A DNA stretch of 54,575 nt from an uncultured Anaerolineae bacterium (GCA_937944445.1 CALDYP010000016.1:1-54575), one strand, 5' to 3'. Numbered from the stretch's first letter, positions 7,967-16,274 are shown. The notes: generated from the sequence alone by a model not told the origin. Numbers and translations are program-made.

Positions 7967-10900
7967 ATGGGAAACGACATGTCGGAACGCATAGACAACG
8001 CGCCTTATTCCCCCGCCCCCAACTGGGTGACGCCGCGTGGCGCTCGCCGCTATGCCAGCGCTAGCACAGCGCCTGCCACCTATAAAGTGCCTGCGCTGCC
8101 GCCCAATCTAGACACAAAACCCACACAGGATGGGGCATGGCATCTCCCAGACCGTACGACCTTCACCCCCTCAGATGAGGTGCGCGTTCGCCCGCGGCAA
8201 GTGGAGGGCGGCATCCGACCAGAGGACTTGCTCGCGCAGATCATCAGCCGCCCCAGCGCTGCCCCTGCTGCCGCGGAGATGCGCCCTGAGGACATGATCT
8301 TGACCGCCCCCAGCGCCCAATCGGCCCCCACAGCAGAGGCCCTTGCGCCGGAGGATATGCTTGATGCGTTGTCTGAGCGCGTCACCGAAGCCGCCGATGA
8401 CAGCCTGCCCGCGCCAGAGGACTTGATCGACCTTGAGGCGCTCGGCGCGCTCGATGACGAAGGCAAAGATGACGAGGCCAGCGGCCTGCCAGAGGACGCG
8501 ATGGAAGCGATCCGACAGGCGCTGCCGTTTGACGATGACGACGACGACCGTTTGAGCGTGAGCGAGTATCTCTCGGTGCTGGACTTGGAGAGCGCCGCTG
8601 CCGCCAGCCAAGACGTGGACACGGTGCGCCTCGATGAGGACGATCTGTCGCCTGCGCAGCAGGCCGCGCTGCAAGCGCGCAAGGCGCAAGCTGAGGAAAA
8701 CGCCGCAGAGATCGCCCGACGTATGGCGGCTGAACTTGCTGGCGGCGATGCGACGCTGGACATGCCCACTAGCAGCGAGATTGGGTCACAAGCGGCCACG
8801 GTCACGCTCACGCCAGAAGAAGAGGCGCTTGCTGAGAAATTCCGCGCGACGGCGCGCGGTATCGCTGAGCTGCGTGCGGCCTATCAGCGCGGCGAGATCA
8901 GCTACGACGAGGTGCAAGAGCGTCAGCGCGAGTATCAGATCTACGACGAGCGCAGCCAGTCATGGTGGATGATGGGCATCGACAGCGGCAAGTGGTTCCG
9001 CTTCGACAACGCCCAAAACCAGTGGATTGAATCGGAGCCGCCCGTGCCGCTGGCGCGCCCGGCCACGCCGACTGCAACCAGCCAGTTCAAGGCGGAGGAC
9101 ATCATCAGCGGCTCGCTGCCGTATCTGCCGCAGGCTGGCGCGCAGGAATACAGCAGCCAGCCGATGGTCGATCCTTACGGTGACGGCGGGACGCCCATCC
9201 CGCGCCCGGGCCAGCCGATCTACGACCCGGACATGACGATGCCCGGCAGCGCGGCCTCGCTCCAAACGCTGCCCGGCGCGGCAGCGACGATCCCTAACAT
9301 GAACACCGTGGACGCGCAGTACACGATGCCGATGAACACCGTGCCGGTCAACCCTGCCGCGCCCACCGAGTTCGGCACGCCGATGGTCACCGCGCCCGAC
9401 TATAACGATCGACAAGCGCCCACCTTTGAATCGCTCAAGCAGGCAGAATCACAAAGCCGAATGCGCGTGCTGCTGCTGGCGTTGTTCGCGCTGGCGGGCT
9501 GCGGCGTCCTAACGCTGGCCGCCGGCGCAGTGGGCGTCATCATGTTCTACAACAACACCATCGCCCCCTTTGAGGCCGAGATCGCCGCGCTGGCCAACTA
9601 CCGCCCGACGTTCCAAACAGCGCGCATCCTCGACGCCAACGGCGATCTGATCGTGGAGCTGAACAGCCAGCAGGGCGGGGCGCGCCGCGTCATCCCGCTG
9701 TCGCAAATGTCGCCGTTCGTGCTGCACGCGGTCATCAGCACCGAGAACCCAACCTTCTACGACGATCCGGGCTTTGACTTCTTCGCCATCGTGCGCGCGC
9801 TGCTGCAAAACCTCGGCAGCCAGCAGATCGTGAGCGGGGCCAGCACGATCACCCAACAGCTTGCCCGCAACCTGATCCTGCGCGATGCGTCCCCCACAGC
9901 TGAGCGCAAGCTGACCGAGATCATGCTGGCGATGGCCATCTCGGAGCGCTACAGCAAGAACGACATCCTTCAGCTTTACATGAACGAGGCCTTCTTCGGC
10001 AACCAGAGCTACGGCGTCCAAGCCGCCGCGGAGTTCTACTTCGGGATCGACGCGGCGGATCTGAACATGGCACAGTCGGCTCTGCTGGCGGGCATCATCA
10101 GCTCGCCGCTCACCTTTGATCCGGTGACGAACTTCACAGCGGCTAACGACGCGATGCGGGTGGTGCTGCGCCGCATGATCAACAAAGGCTGCATCCAGTT
10201 CCAGCATGGGGCGTTCATCAATGGGCAGCCCTTCTGCATCAGCGAGGCGACCTTTGTTGACTTCAACGGCGAGCGCGTTCAACTGCTGATCGACAACGGC
10301 GACGGGACTTACGGCGGGCTGCTGGCGCTGCAATTGGCCGAGGTGCAGACGCGCCGCTACCTGCCGCGCGCGTCCGAACTCAAACACCCGCACTTCGTCC
10401 TCTACGTTCAATCGGAGGTGGAACGCAACTTCGGCCCGAACGCGATGTTCCAGCGCGGCTTTACGATCTACACGACGCTGAACCCGCGCATTCAGCGCGT
10501 GGCCGAGCAGGCGCTGGTGCAGCAGGTGGCCGCGCTCGTCAACAACGGCGTGAACACCGGCGCAGTGATGGTCACTGACCCGCAGACGGGCGCAATCCGC
10601 GCGATGGTGGGCAGCCCGGACTTCAACAACGAGCGCATCGATGGCCAAGTGGACAACACGCGCACATGGCAGCAGCCCGGCTCGGCGATCAAGCCGATGC
10701 TCTACGCGGCAACGTTCGAGGGCGGCCCCAACGGCTACCTGACGCCCGCCAGCATCCTATGGGATGTGCCGTCCAGCTATCCCATCGCCGGGCAGCAGCC
10801 CTACACGCCGGTCAACTTCTCAGGGGTGTTCTATGGGCCGGTTCCGCTGCGCTTCGCCTTGCAGAACAGCTACAACGTGTCGGCGGTCAAGGCGTTTGAG

Positions 10901-12295
10901 TTCATCGGCGCGGAACGCTTCGTGGACACAGCGACGCGCATGGGGCTTCAGTTCCTGCCCAACAGCTTTTTCGGCCTGCCGAGCGCGCTCGGCGCGAACG
11001 ACGTGCGCTTGATCGACATGATGAAAGCCTACGGCACGATTGCCACGGGCGGGCGCAATGTGCCGCTCTACACCATCGACCGCATCACCGAGGACGCTAA
11101 CGGGGTGGAGATCGATGTGCCCCTGCCAGAGCGCCCACCGATCCAGCAGGTGATTTCGCCGCAGGTGGCGTTCCTGCTGCAAAACATCCTCAGCGACGAC
11201 GCCGCGCGCGCTCAGCAGTTTGGCCAGCGCGGGCCGCTCACGCTCGCCAACATCGGCATCCCAACGCAGGGCTTTGTGGGCGCTAAGACGGGCACGAGCA
11301 ACGAAGGCCGCGACCTGTGGACGATGGGCTTTACCAGCAACGCCGTGGTAGGCGTGTGGTTGGGGACGTATGACAACGCGCCCACCGTCGGCGTGAGCGG
11401 CAGCACCGCGCCTGCTCTCTTGTGGAACCGCGTGATGGTGGAAGCGGTGAGCGGACGCCCGCCGACGGCCTTCACCAACCCCGGCGGCGTCGTCCAGAAC
11501 ACGATCTGCCGCGACACGGGCACGCTGGCCGGGCCGAACTGCGCCAACCGCGTCACCGAGATCTACATCCAGACGCAGCCGCCGCCGCCCGACACCGAGG
11601 GCGTCACGCGGACGCTGAACGTTGACAGTTGGTCAGGGTTGATCGCCAACGAGTTCTGCCCGGAGAACGTCGTCAGCCGCACGTTTGCCAACATCAGCGA
11701 CCCGTTCGCGCTGAACTGGATTCAGAACACGCCGCAGGGGCGGCAGTGGGCGCAGCTCGTCGGGCTGCCCGCCAACTTGCAATCCGCGCCAACGGCAGCT
11801 TGCTCGATGGGCCAGACTATCCCGACGATTGTCATCAACAGCCCGACAGCCGGGCAAGCCCTCGTCGGCCCGGTCAACATCACTGGCCAGATCAGCGCGG
11901 GCGACTTGGCGCGCTTTGACCTCGAGTTCGCCTCGGCGGCGTCCCCTGAGAACTTCACGCGCATCACCAGCAGCAGCCAGCAGTTCCCCGCGCCCGGCAG
12001 CACGCTCGGCACGTGGGACACGACGACCGTCCCCAACGGCAATTACATCCTGCGCGTGGTAGCGTTCTCCACTACAGGCGGGACGATCACGCGCACGGTC
12101 AACGTGACGGTGAACAACATCCCACCAACGCCGACGCCGGTCCCGTTTGAGCCGCCGGTAGTTATCCCGACGGATCCGCCGCCTTTCATGATGCCGACGC
12201 CTGTGCCGATCTTCACGCCTCAGGCGGGTGGGGGCTTCGTGCCGCTGCCGTTCGACCCCAGCGAGGCGACGCCGACAGCGACTTTAGCGCCATAG
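7967..12295 (+). CDS. Bifunctional class A penicillin-binding protein with a ~500-residue cytoplasmic extension
   Basis: This 1442-residue enzyme polymerises and cross-links peptidoglycan. Residues 1-495 are cytoplasmic, acidic and low-complexity, with PED-motif repeats (about 85-175), a helical/Trp-rich module near 290-350 (ELRAAYQRGEISYDE, WWMMGIDSGKWF) and a Pro/Thr-rich stretch. One membrane segment spans about 500-525. The GT51 transglycosylase follows with catalytic Glu593 (STENPTFYDDPG) and GASTITQQLARN. The transpeptidase has Ser906 (SAIK), Ser968 (SYN) and Lys1107 (KTGTS). A penicillin-binding C-terminal Ig-like domain (about 1290-1385) and a Thr-Pro tail finish the protein. Usual PBP1a length is 700-850. 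ATG 7979 is an alternative start. It is divergent from the WecA-like gene, and a terminator follows. Confidence 0.95.
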   Translation: MGNDMSERIDNAPYSPAPNWVTPRGARRYASASTAPATYKVPALPPNLDTKPTQDGAWHLPDRTTFTPSDEVRVRPRQVEGGIRPEDLLAQIISRPSAAPAAAEMRPEDMILTAPSAQSAPTAEALAPEDMLDALSERVTEAADDSLPAPEDLIDLEALGALDDEGKDDEASGLPEDAMEAIRQALPFDDDDDDRLSVSEYLSVLDLESAAAASQDVDTVRLDEDDLSPAQQAALQARKAQAEENAAEIARRMAAELAGGDATLDMPTSSEIGSQAATVTLTPEEEALAEKFRATARGIAELRAAYQRGEISYDEVQERQREYQIYDERSQSWWMMGIDSGKWFRFDNAQNQWIESEPPVPLARPATPTATSQFKAEDIISGSLPYLPQAGAQEYSSQPMVDPYGDGGTPIPRPGQPIYDPDMTMPGSAASLQTLPGAAATIPNMNTVDAQYTMPMNTVPVNPAAPTEFGTPMVTAPDYNDRQAPTFESLKQAESQSRMRVLLLALFALAGCGVLTLAAGAVGVIMFYNNTIAPFEAEIAALANYRPTFQTARILDANGDLIVELNSQQGGARRVIPLSQMSPFVLHAVISTENPTFYDDPGFDFFAIVRALLQNLGSQQIVSGASTITQQLARNLILRDASPTAERKLTEIMLAMAISERYSKNDILQLYMNEAFFGNQSYGVQAAAEFYFGIDAADLNMAQSALLAGIISSPLTFDPVTNFTAANDAMRVVLRRMINKGCIQFQHGAFINGQPFCISEATFVDFNGERVQLLIDNGDGTYGGLLALQLAEVQTRRYLPRASELKHPHFVLYVQSEVERNFGPNAMFQRGFTIYTTLNPRIQRVAEQALVQQVAALVNNGVNTGAVMVTDPQTGAIRAMVGSPDFNNERIDGQVDNTRTWQQPGSAIKPMLYAATFEGGPNGYLTPASILWDVPSSYPIAGQQPYTPVNFSGVFYGPVPLRFALQNSYNVSAVKAFEFIGAERFVDTATRMGLQFLPNSFFGLPSALGANDVRLIDMMKAYGTIATGGRNVPLYTIDRITEDANGVEIDVPLPERPPIQQVISPQVAFLLQNILSDDAARAQQFGQRGPLTLANIGIPTQGFVGAKTGTSNEGRDLWTMGFTSNAVVGVWLGTYDNAPTVGVSGSTAPALLWNRVMVEAVSGRPPTAFTNPGGVVQNTICRDTGTLAGPNCANRVTEIYIQTQPPPPDTEGVTRTLNVDSWSGLIANEFCPENVVSRTFANISDPFALNWIQNTPQGRQWAQLVGLPANLQSAPTAACSMGQTIPTIVINSPTAGQALVGPVNITGQISAGDLARFDLEFASAASPENFTRITSSSQQFPAPGSTLGTWDTTTVPNGNYILRVVAFSTTGGTITRTVNVTVNNIPPTPTPVPFEPPVVIPTDPPPFMMPTPVPIFTPQAGGGFVPLPFDPSEATPTATLAP

Positions 12296-12303
12296 CGCAT
12301 TCG

Positions 12304-12328
12304 GGGCGCGGTCTGCCGCGCCCTTTCT
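12304..12328 (+). terminator. Intrinsic terminator of the PBP gene
   Basis: GGGCGCGG, loop TCTG, CCGCGCCC, then TTTCT. This perfect 8-bp GC stem with a short T-run starts 9 nt after the PBP stop and lies between convergent PBP and metG genes. Confidence 0.75.
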
Positions 12329-12343
12329 ACATCTGACTTTGCT

Positions 12344-14140
12344 TCAAAAAACGATCTCGTGTTCTTCGCGCTCGGCTCCCAGTCGGGCGCGTTCCGCGTC
12401 GATCACGTCCGGCTCCAGTTTGACGTACAGCGGCTTCGGCTCGTTGAGGCGCTGGCCAGCGGGCAGCGCGCGCGGCTCCCATGCGCCGACCGCGCCGCTT
12501 GGGTCGTAGACGAGCGCGCTGTGGCTGCGGCTTGTCTCTTGGTAGGTCTCGATCTTCAACTCGCCGAAGACGCGGCCTTCAAACCCCAGCATCTCGTGCA
12601 CGGCTTGGGCGCTGAAAGGCAAGAACGGCGCGAGCAGCGTGTTCAAGTCGACGATGGCGGCCAGCGTTGTGTAGACCGAGCGCGCCGCGTCGGCTTCGTC
12701 GGTCTTGATGGTCTTCCACGGGGCGCGGCTGTCGAGGTAGGCGTTCACATCGCGGACGAGGTTCATCGCAGTGTGCAGCGCGTCCTTCAGCTTGACCGCT
12801 TCCAGCAGGCTGCCCACCGTCTCAAAGCCGCCGCGCACCTTCTCTAGAATGGCCTCGTCCTCGGCGGTCAGCGCGTCATAGGTGGGAACGCACCCGTGGT
12901 AGCGCTTGTAGGCAAAGCCCGCGACGCGGTTCACGAGGTTGCCCCACGCGGCCAACAGTTCGTTGTTGACACAGGTGAAGAACCCTTCCCAGCTAAAATC
13001 GCTGTCGTGCGTTTCGGGCATCGTGCGCGCCACGTAGTAGCGCACGGCGTCCGGCTGGTAGCGCTCTAAGATGTCAGGCAGCCAGACGGCCCAATTGCGG
13101 CTTTTGCTGAACTTCTCACCCTCGATGTTCATGAACTCGTTGGCGGGCACGTCATGGGGCAAGTTCAAGGGCGTCTTTCCGTCGTGGTACAGGCCGGCGA
13201 TGCCCATCAGTTCCGCCTGCCAGATCACAGTGTGGAAGGGGATGTTGTCCTTGCCGAGGAAGTTGTAGATTTGGGCGTCGGGGTTGTACCACCACTGCTG
13301 CCATGCGTCCGGCTGGCCGACGTTGTGCGCCCATTCGATACTAGCCGTCAGATAGCCCATGACGGCCTCAAACCACACGTACATGCGTTTGTCGTTCCAG
13401 CCCTCCAGCGGGACGGGAACCCCCCAATCGATGTCGCGGGTGATGGGGCGGGCGTGCAGCTCTTTCAGGAAGTTGCGGCTGAAGTTCATCACTTGGGGCC
13501 GCCATTGGCCTTCGTGCTGGTCGAAGTAGGCTTCAATGGCCTGCTTGAATTGAGGCAGGTCGAGGAAATAGTGTTCGGTGTCTTTCAACACGAGGATGTC
13601 GTTGGGGTTGGCTTTGCTGCGCGGGTTGATGAGTTTGGTCGCGTCGATCAGCGTGCCGCAGCTGTCGCATTGGTCGCCGCGTGCGTCCTTGTAGCCGCAC
13701 ACGTAACACTGCCCTTCCACGAAGCGATCTGGCAAGAAGCGCTGTTCCAGCTCGCTGTAGAGCAGCGTCTGCGGGCGTTTGACGAGGTAGCCGCGCTCTA
13801 GCAGCGTGTTGAAGATGTCCTGCGCGATGCGCTCGTGGTTTTCGGTGTGGGTGTGGGTGTAGAGGTCAAACGCGATGCCTGCTTTGGCCAGCGTGCGCAG
13901 GAAGCGGTTGTGATAGAGTTCAAACAGCGCTTCGGCGCTCAGGCCGCGTTTGCTCGCTTCGACCATGATCGGCGTGCCGTGGCTGTCCGACCCGGAGACC
14001 ATCAAGACGTGGTTCCCCTTGAGGCGATGATAGCGCGCGAAGATGTCCGCAGGCAGCAGCGCGCCGGCCAAGTGCCCCACGTGCAGGTCGCCGTTGGCGT
14101 AGGGCCACGCCACCGAAACGTGAATGAATGTCTTGCTCAT
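12344..14140 (-). CDS. metG: Methionyl-tRNA synthetase
   Basis: This 598-residue class I synthetase charges tRNA-Met with methionine. The HIGH motif is HVGH (20-23) after AWPYANGD. A zinc knuckle with Cys145, Cys148, Cys158 and Cys161 is present, and the KMSKS loop is KFSKS (343-347). The C-terminus ends after the anticodon-binding helical domain, without the tRNA-binding EMAP-like domain some bacteria append. GGAGG lies upstream of ATG 14140. It is convergent with the PBP gene. The 160-nt leader carries a Met-rich ORF, an antiterminator segment and an intrinsic terminator ending some 20 nt before the start, so expression is probably attenuated by charged tRNA-Met (see findings). Confidence 0.97.
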   Translation of the reverse strand: MSKTFIHVSVAWPYANGDLHVGHLAGALLPADIFARYHRLKGNHVLMVSGSDSHGTPIMVEASKRGLSAEALFELYHNRFLRTLAKAGIAFDLYTHTHTENHERIAQDIFNTLLERGYLVKRPQTLLYSELEQRFLPDRFVEGQCYVCGYKDARGDQCDSCGTLIDATKLINPRSKANPNDILVLKDTEHYFLDLPQFKQAIEAYFDQHEGQWRPQVMNFSRNFLKELHARPITRDIDWGVPVPLEGWNDKRMYVWFEAVMGYLTASIEWAHNVGQPDAWQQWWYNPDAQIYNFLGKDNIPFHTVIWQAELMGIAGLYHDGKTPLNLPHDVPANEFMNIEGEKFSKSRNWAVWLPDILERYQPDAVRYYVARTMPETHDSDFSWEGFFTCVNNELLAAWGNLVNRVAGFAYKRYHGCVPTYDALTAEDEAILEKVRGGFETVGSLLEAVKLKDALHTAMNLVRDVNAYLDSRAPWKTIKTDEADAARSVYTTLAAIVDLNTLLAPFLPFSAQAVHEMLGFEGRVFGELKIETYQETSRSHSALVYDPSGAVGAWEPRALPAGQRLNEPKPLYVKLEPDVIDAERARLGAEREEHEIVF

Positions 14141-14159
14141 GAAGCTCCATCCTCCATCG

Positions 14160-14196
14160 TGATAAATAAAAACCGCCTGCGACGCGGCAGACGGTT
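14160..14196 (-). terminator. Attenuator terminator in the metG leader
   Basis: On the minus strand, AACCGUCUGC and GCAGGCGGUU form a 10-bp stem (one G-U pair) with a 6-nt loop, followed by UUUUUAUUUAUC. The U-tract lies only on the minus-strand side, so it acts on metG transcripts. No minus-strand gene ends here, since the upstream gene is divergent. It therefore sits in the metG leader between the leader ORF and the metG ribosome site. Confidence 0.8.
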
Positions 14197-14243
14197 GTCA
14201 GTTGTTTGAGTTGAGCGCTACGCGCGCACAAACAGCCGCCTGC
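14187..14243 (-). promoter_or_regulatory. Antiterminator pairing in the metG leader
   Basis: RNA segment GCAGGCGGCUGUU (14243-14231, inside the leader ORF) can pair with GACAACCGUCUGC (14199-14187) over 12 of 13 positions, counting two G-U pairs. The second segment contains the 5' arm of the terminator, so the two structures exclude each other. The first segment repeats the terminator's 3' arm nearly exactly. A ribosome stalled at the Met codons (14274-14263) would leave it free; one reaching the stop codon would cover part of it. Confidence 0.7.
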
Positions 14244-14301
14244 ATTCGCTATGTGGCAGGGGCATTGACATCATCGTATGGTCATCTTGGTTGATTTTCA
14301 T
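14218..14301 (-). CDS. Met-rich leader peptide of metG
   Basis: This 27-codon ORF has its ATG at 14301 and TAG at 14220-14218. It begins MKINQDDHTMMSMPLPH and has Met codons at positions 10, 11 and 13 besides the initiator. It sits between the metG promoter and the terminator, and its end overlaps the antiterminator segment. Codon clustering of the amino acid used by the downstream synthetase is the hallmark of ribosome-mediated attenuation (as in trp, his and pheST leaders). No Shine-Dalgarno sequence precedes the ATG, which lies about where the promoter predicts transcription to start, so it may be translated leaderless. Its product is probably not functional in itself. Confidence 0.7.
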   Translation of the reverse strand: MKINQDDHTMMSMPLPHSECRRLFVRA

Positions 14302-14308
14302 AGGCAAG

Positions 14309-14337
14309 AGTATAGCGGCAACAAAGGTAGGGCGCAA
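14309..14337 (-). promoter_or_regulatory. Promoter of the metG transcript
   Basis: On the minus strand TTGCGC (14337-14332) and TATACT (14314-14309) are 17 bp apart. The -10 matches consensus at five of six positions. Start of transcription is expected near 14302-14300, at or next to the leader ORF's ATG. Confidence 0.55.
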
Positions 14338-14506
14338 GTAATACGATCAGCGGCTGCAATAGCACAATAGCAATCTATATTAATTAATCTTCAATTGTCT
14401 TGGCGGATTCGCGTATGCAACTCCACAACTTTAGGGGTAGTTAATTGAGATTACATGTCATAAAATTCGCCTTTCTACTTTGTATCCAAAGTTCAAAGGA
14501 GATTCC

Positions 14507-15124
14507 GTGAAAGGTGTCGTTGTGTTTTGTGCATCGTTGCTTTTTGTCATTGCGTCTGCTAGCTATGCGGAAGCTCAAACACATCATGCAGAGATTCCAG
14601 TCATCAATTCACTCAGTGAGTTGACGCCGCTCAATCTATCCGCAAGTAAGAGCGAAGAATATGTGTCTTGCACATACAGATTAGCCAGTTGCGATCCGAA
14701 TGACATCCATGCGCCTTGCTACGTAGTACATTTCGCGAGAACATTGCCAGTGAAAGCTCCAACAGACGAGGATACTATAACTATGTCGTCTGGATTCACG
14801 GTAATGCAGCAGTGTGGTGTATCAGTACGCAGCATTGCCGGATTTGAATCGGCGCGCTTGCAGCAAAATGTCAATGTAACCTATACAACGAATGTCGCTC
14901 GCACACCGGCACGTCTGAATTGGGGCGATACAAGCGGAACATTTTCCCTCGCTGGCTGGAACTGGACGGATGTCAGTGGGCCAAATCCTAGCCCTAGCTG
15001 GGGCGTATTTGGATCGTCGCTGTCAGCGATAACGTCCGGCATCCTCTCCAATCCCTTCGGTGCAGGCGGCACAGGCTACAGTACTAGACTCTTCGTGGAT
15101 AGCAGCGGTACTAGGTGCGGATAA
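14507..15124 (+). CDS. Secreted hypothetical protein
   Basis: Not recognised. This 205-residue protein starts at GTG 14507, chosen because AAAGGAG (14495-14501) lies 5 nt upstream and translation from it opens directly with a signal peptide (KGVVVFCASLLFVIASASY, cleavage near AEAQ). The mature part has four or five Cys residues (VSCTYRLASCDPNDIHAPCY), which could form disulfides, and a Ser/Gly/Asn/Trp-rich C-terminus (LAGWNWTDVSGPNPSPSWG) that looks beta-rich. Base composition is less GC-rich than the flanking housekeeping genes, suggesting acquired DNA. A 34-residue membrane peptide gene follows after 9 nt, probably in the same transcript. No function is proposed. Confidence 0.7.
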   Translation: MKGVVVFCASLLFVIASASYAEAQTHHAEIPVINSLSELTPLNLSASKSEEYVSCTYRLASCDPNDIHAPCYVVHFARTLPVKAPTDEDTITMSSGFTVMQQCGVSVRSIAGFESARLQQNVNVTYTTNVARTPARLNWGDTSGTFSLAGWNWTDVSGPNPSPSWGVFGSSLSAITSGILSNPFGAGGTGYSTRLFVDSSGTRCG

Positions 15125-15133
15125 GGGGCAACA

Positions 15134-15238
15134 ATGGCTGAAAACATCGTTCCAGTTCTGAACATGCTATGTGTGGGTGCAATCATGATTGGAATTGCGT
15201 TTGCCATCGTGGTTGTACTCCGACGCAAATCTAAGTAG
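15134..15238 (+). CDS. 34-residue single-pass membrane peptide
   Basis: ATG 15134 is preceded by AAGGGG at good spacing (15123-15128). The product begins MAENIVPVLNMLCVGAIM, continues through an uninterrupted hydrophobic segment of about 24 residues and ends in a positively charged tail (LRRKSK), which gives a clear N-out/C-in topology by the positive-inside rule. It lies 9 nt after the secreted protein gene and before a terminator, so the two are probably one operon. Small peptides like this may be toxin-type, a subunit of a membrane complex, or a membrane anchor for a partner; nothing here decides between these. Confidence 0.6.
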   Translation: MAENIVPVLNMLCVGAIMIGIAFAIVVVLRRKSK

Positions 15239-15267
15239 TTGTGACCGTTACATCTGCCAGCGGTAAG

Positions 15268-15300
15268 TGGGTGTGTCATTGCACGCCCATTTTGTGTTTT
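15268..15300 (+). terminator. Intrinsic terminator after the membrane peptide
   Basis: TGGGTGTG, a 6-nt loop, CACGCCCA (8-bp stem with one G-U), then a T-rich run TTTTGTGTTTT. It is correctly placed 30 nt after the stop of the 34-residue ORF. Confidence 0.7.
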
Positions 15301-15356
15301 GCCTAACATGGTTGCTACACTTCTGAAATGCACTTTGAAATTAATAAAGTGTGCAG

Positions 15357-15617
15357 CTAATCTTCTTTGTTGACACTTTCTACAAACAGGTTGACGGTAT
15401 CGATCGGTCGCTGGCCCATGTTGCGATAGCCCTGATGTGGACGCTGGGTGTTGTAATGATCGAGATCGGCTTGGAATGCATCCACGGTGTTGTAGAAGGT
15501 GGTGCCCAGTGCCGCGATCAGGTTGTGCTCGGCGTAGAACGGCAAGACATCGTTATGCATCGCCGCCTCGGGCTGCCTAGAAGTGTGCAGAAGGCCGAGG
15601 AGTTGCGGCGCAAGCAC
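15357..15617 (-). pseudogene. Decayed IS481-family transposase
   Basis: The 86-residue frame retains two pieces of an IS481-type integrase. One is MHNDVLPFYAEHNLI, which in intact members leads into the VLTDNGREF block with a catalytic Asp. The other is the C-terminal FYNTVDAFQADLDHYNTQR plus RPHQGYRNMGQRPIDTV. The two are joined directly, so the DDE core between them is deleted, and the N-terminal helix-turn-helix part is missing. It cannot be active. It marks this AT-richer patch as a site of past insertion. No matching terminal inverted repeats were identified with confidence. Confidence 0.8.
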
Positions 15618-15839
15618 CTGTATTGAAATGTATCTTGTTTTGAAGAAAATGCGTTTCGTAAACTTTTATTGGTATACGTTTGCGTTTGGAGCCGCTTCTG
15701 ACCATCGGCATCATCAGCGAGGACGAGCTGACGCTCAAGGCAGTGGCAACCGCGCTAGGCCACGCAGCCATCGCATCCCAGAGTGGTAAGGTGGTCTCAG
15801 GAGCGCAGCAGCGGCTCCGCAAACCGAGGGATGTGAAAT
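15618..15839. other. Unassigned stretch between transposase remnant and secreted gene
   Basis: About 220 bp. The first ~70 bp are AT-rich; the rest is GC-rich and open on the plus strand from 15680 (LLTIGIISEDELTLKAVAT), without a ribosome site or a recognisable family. It may be a fragment of a former gene. GGAGC and GGCTCC around 15799-15817 can form a small hairpin. Nothing else is seen. Confidence 0.4.
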
Positions 15840-16274
15840 ATGAACACAGTACGCTGGATGATCGTCGTGATGGGGCTGTTGCTGATGACAGCAGTAGTCA
15901 TGGGGCAGGAGGAGAATCCTCCTATGCCGCCGCACGCAGTAATCGTGAACAACAATCCCGGAGTTGCTTTGAGACCTATTACTTCAGCCAATCATGAGAT
16001 ACGGCCTTACGCTGTTTCTATGCCCGATGGTTGGGGAGATGCTTCAATGCCTCCGAATGGAGACTTGTGTTGGAACAGACCGCAAATCGTAGAAGCACAG
16101 AAAACTTACAGCTTCGAAGACTTCATCGCAGAAGTCGACAGCGAAAGAGGCCTCTTTGAGTCAGTTGAGGTGGTAGGGGCAAGTCGTTTACTTGGGTCAT
16201 GGACATATCAAGTGCCGGTTATGGAACCGACAGAAGTTACCCTAATGTATTACACTCCCGAAACAGATACCTAA
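15840..16274 (+). CDS. Secreted hypothetical protein
   Basis: Not recognised. This 144-residue protein starts at ATG 15840 with GAGGG 9 nt upstream. A hydrophobic segment (MIVVMGLLLMTAVVMG) followed by QEENPPMPPH looks like a signal peptide with cleavage near MGQ. The mature domain of about 120 residues has a single Cys, several Pro, and a C-terminus VTLMYYTPETDT. There are no catalytic motifs. Codon use is less GC-rich than in the neighbouring TPR gene, as for the other genes of the 14.4-16.3 kb patch. Confidence 0.6.
   Translation: MNTVRWMIVVMGLLLMTAVVMGQEENPPMPPHAVIVNNNPGVALRPITSANHEIRPYAVSMPDGWGDASMPPNGDLCWNRPQIVEAQKTYSFEDFIAEVDSERGLFESVEVVGASRLLGSWTYQVPVMEPTEVTLMYYTPETDT

Noticed and set aside
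9509-10648. A 379-codon open frame on the minus strand inside the PBP gene
   Set aside because: It is antisense to conserved transglycosylase and transpeptidase codons, is His/Arg/Val-rich as expected of GC-rich shadow frames, and has no ribosome site or known motif.
14141-14340. T-box riboswitch upstream of metG
   Set aside because: The conserved T-box sequence (AGGGTGGNACCGCG type) and specifier-loop layout are absent; the Met-codon leader ORF explains the terminator better.
15680-15997. A 105-codon plus-strand frame across the start of the secreted gene
   Set aside because: It has no ribosome site and conflicts with the better-supported ORF at 15840; only its first third could be a gene fragment.
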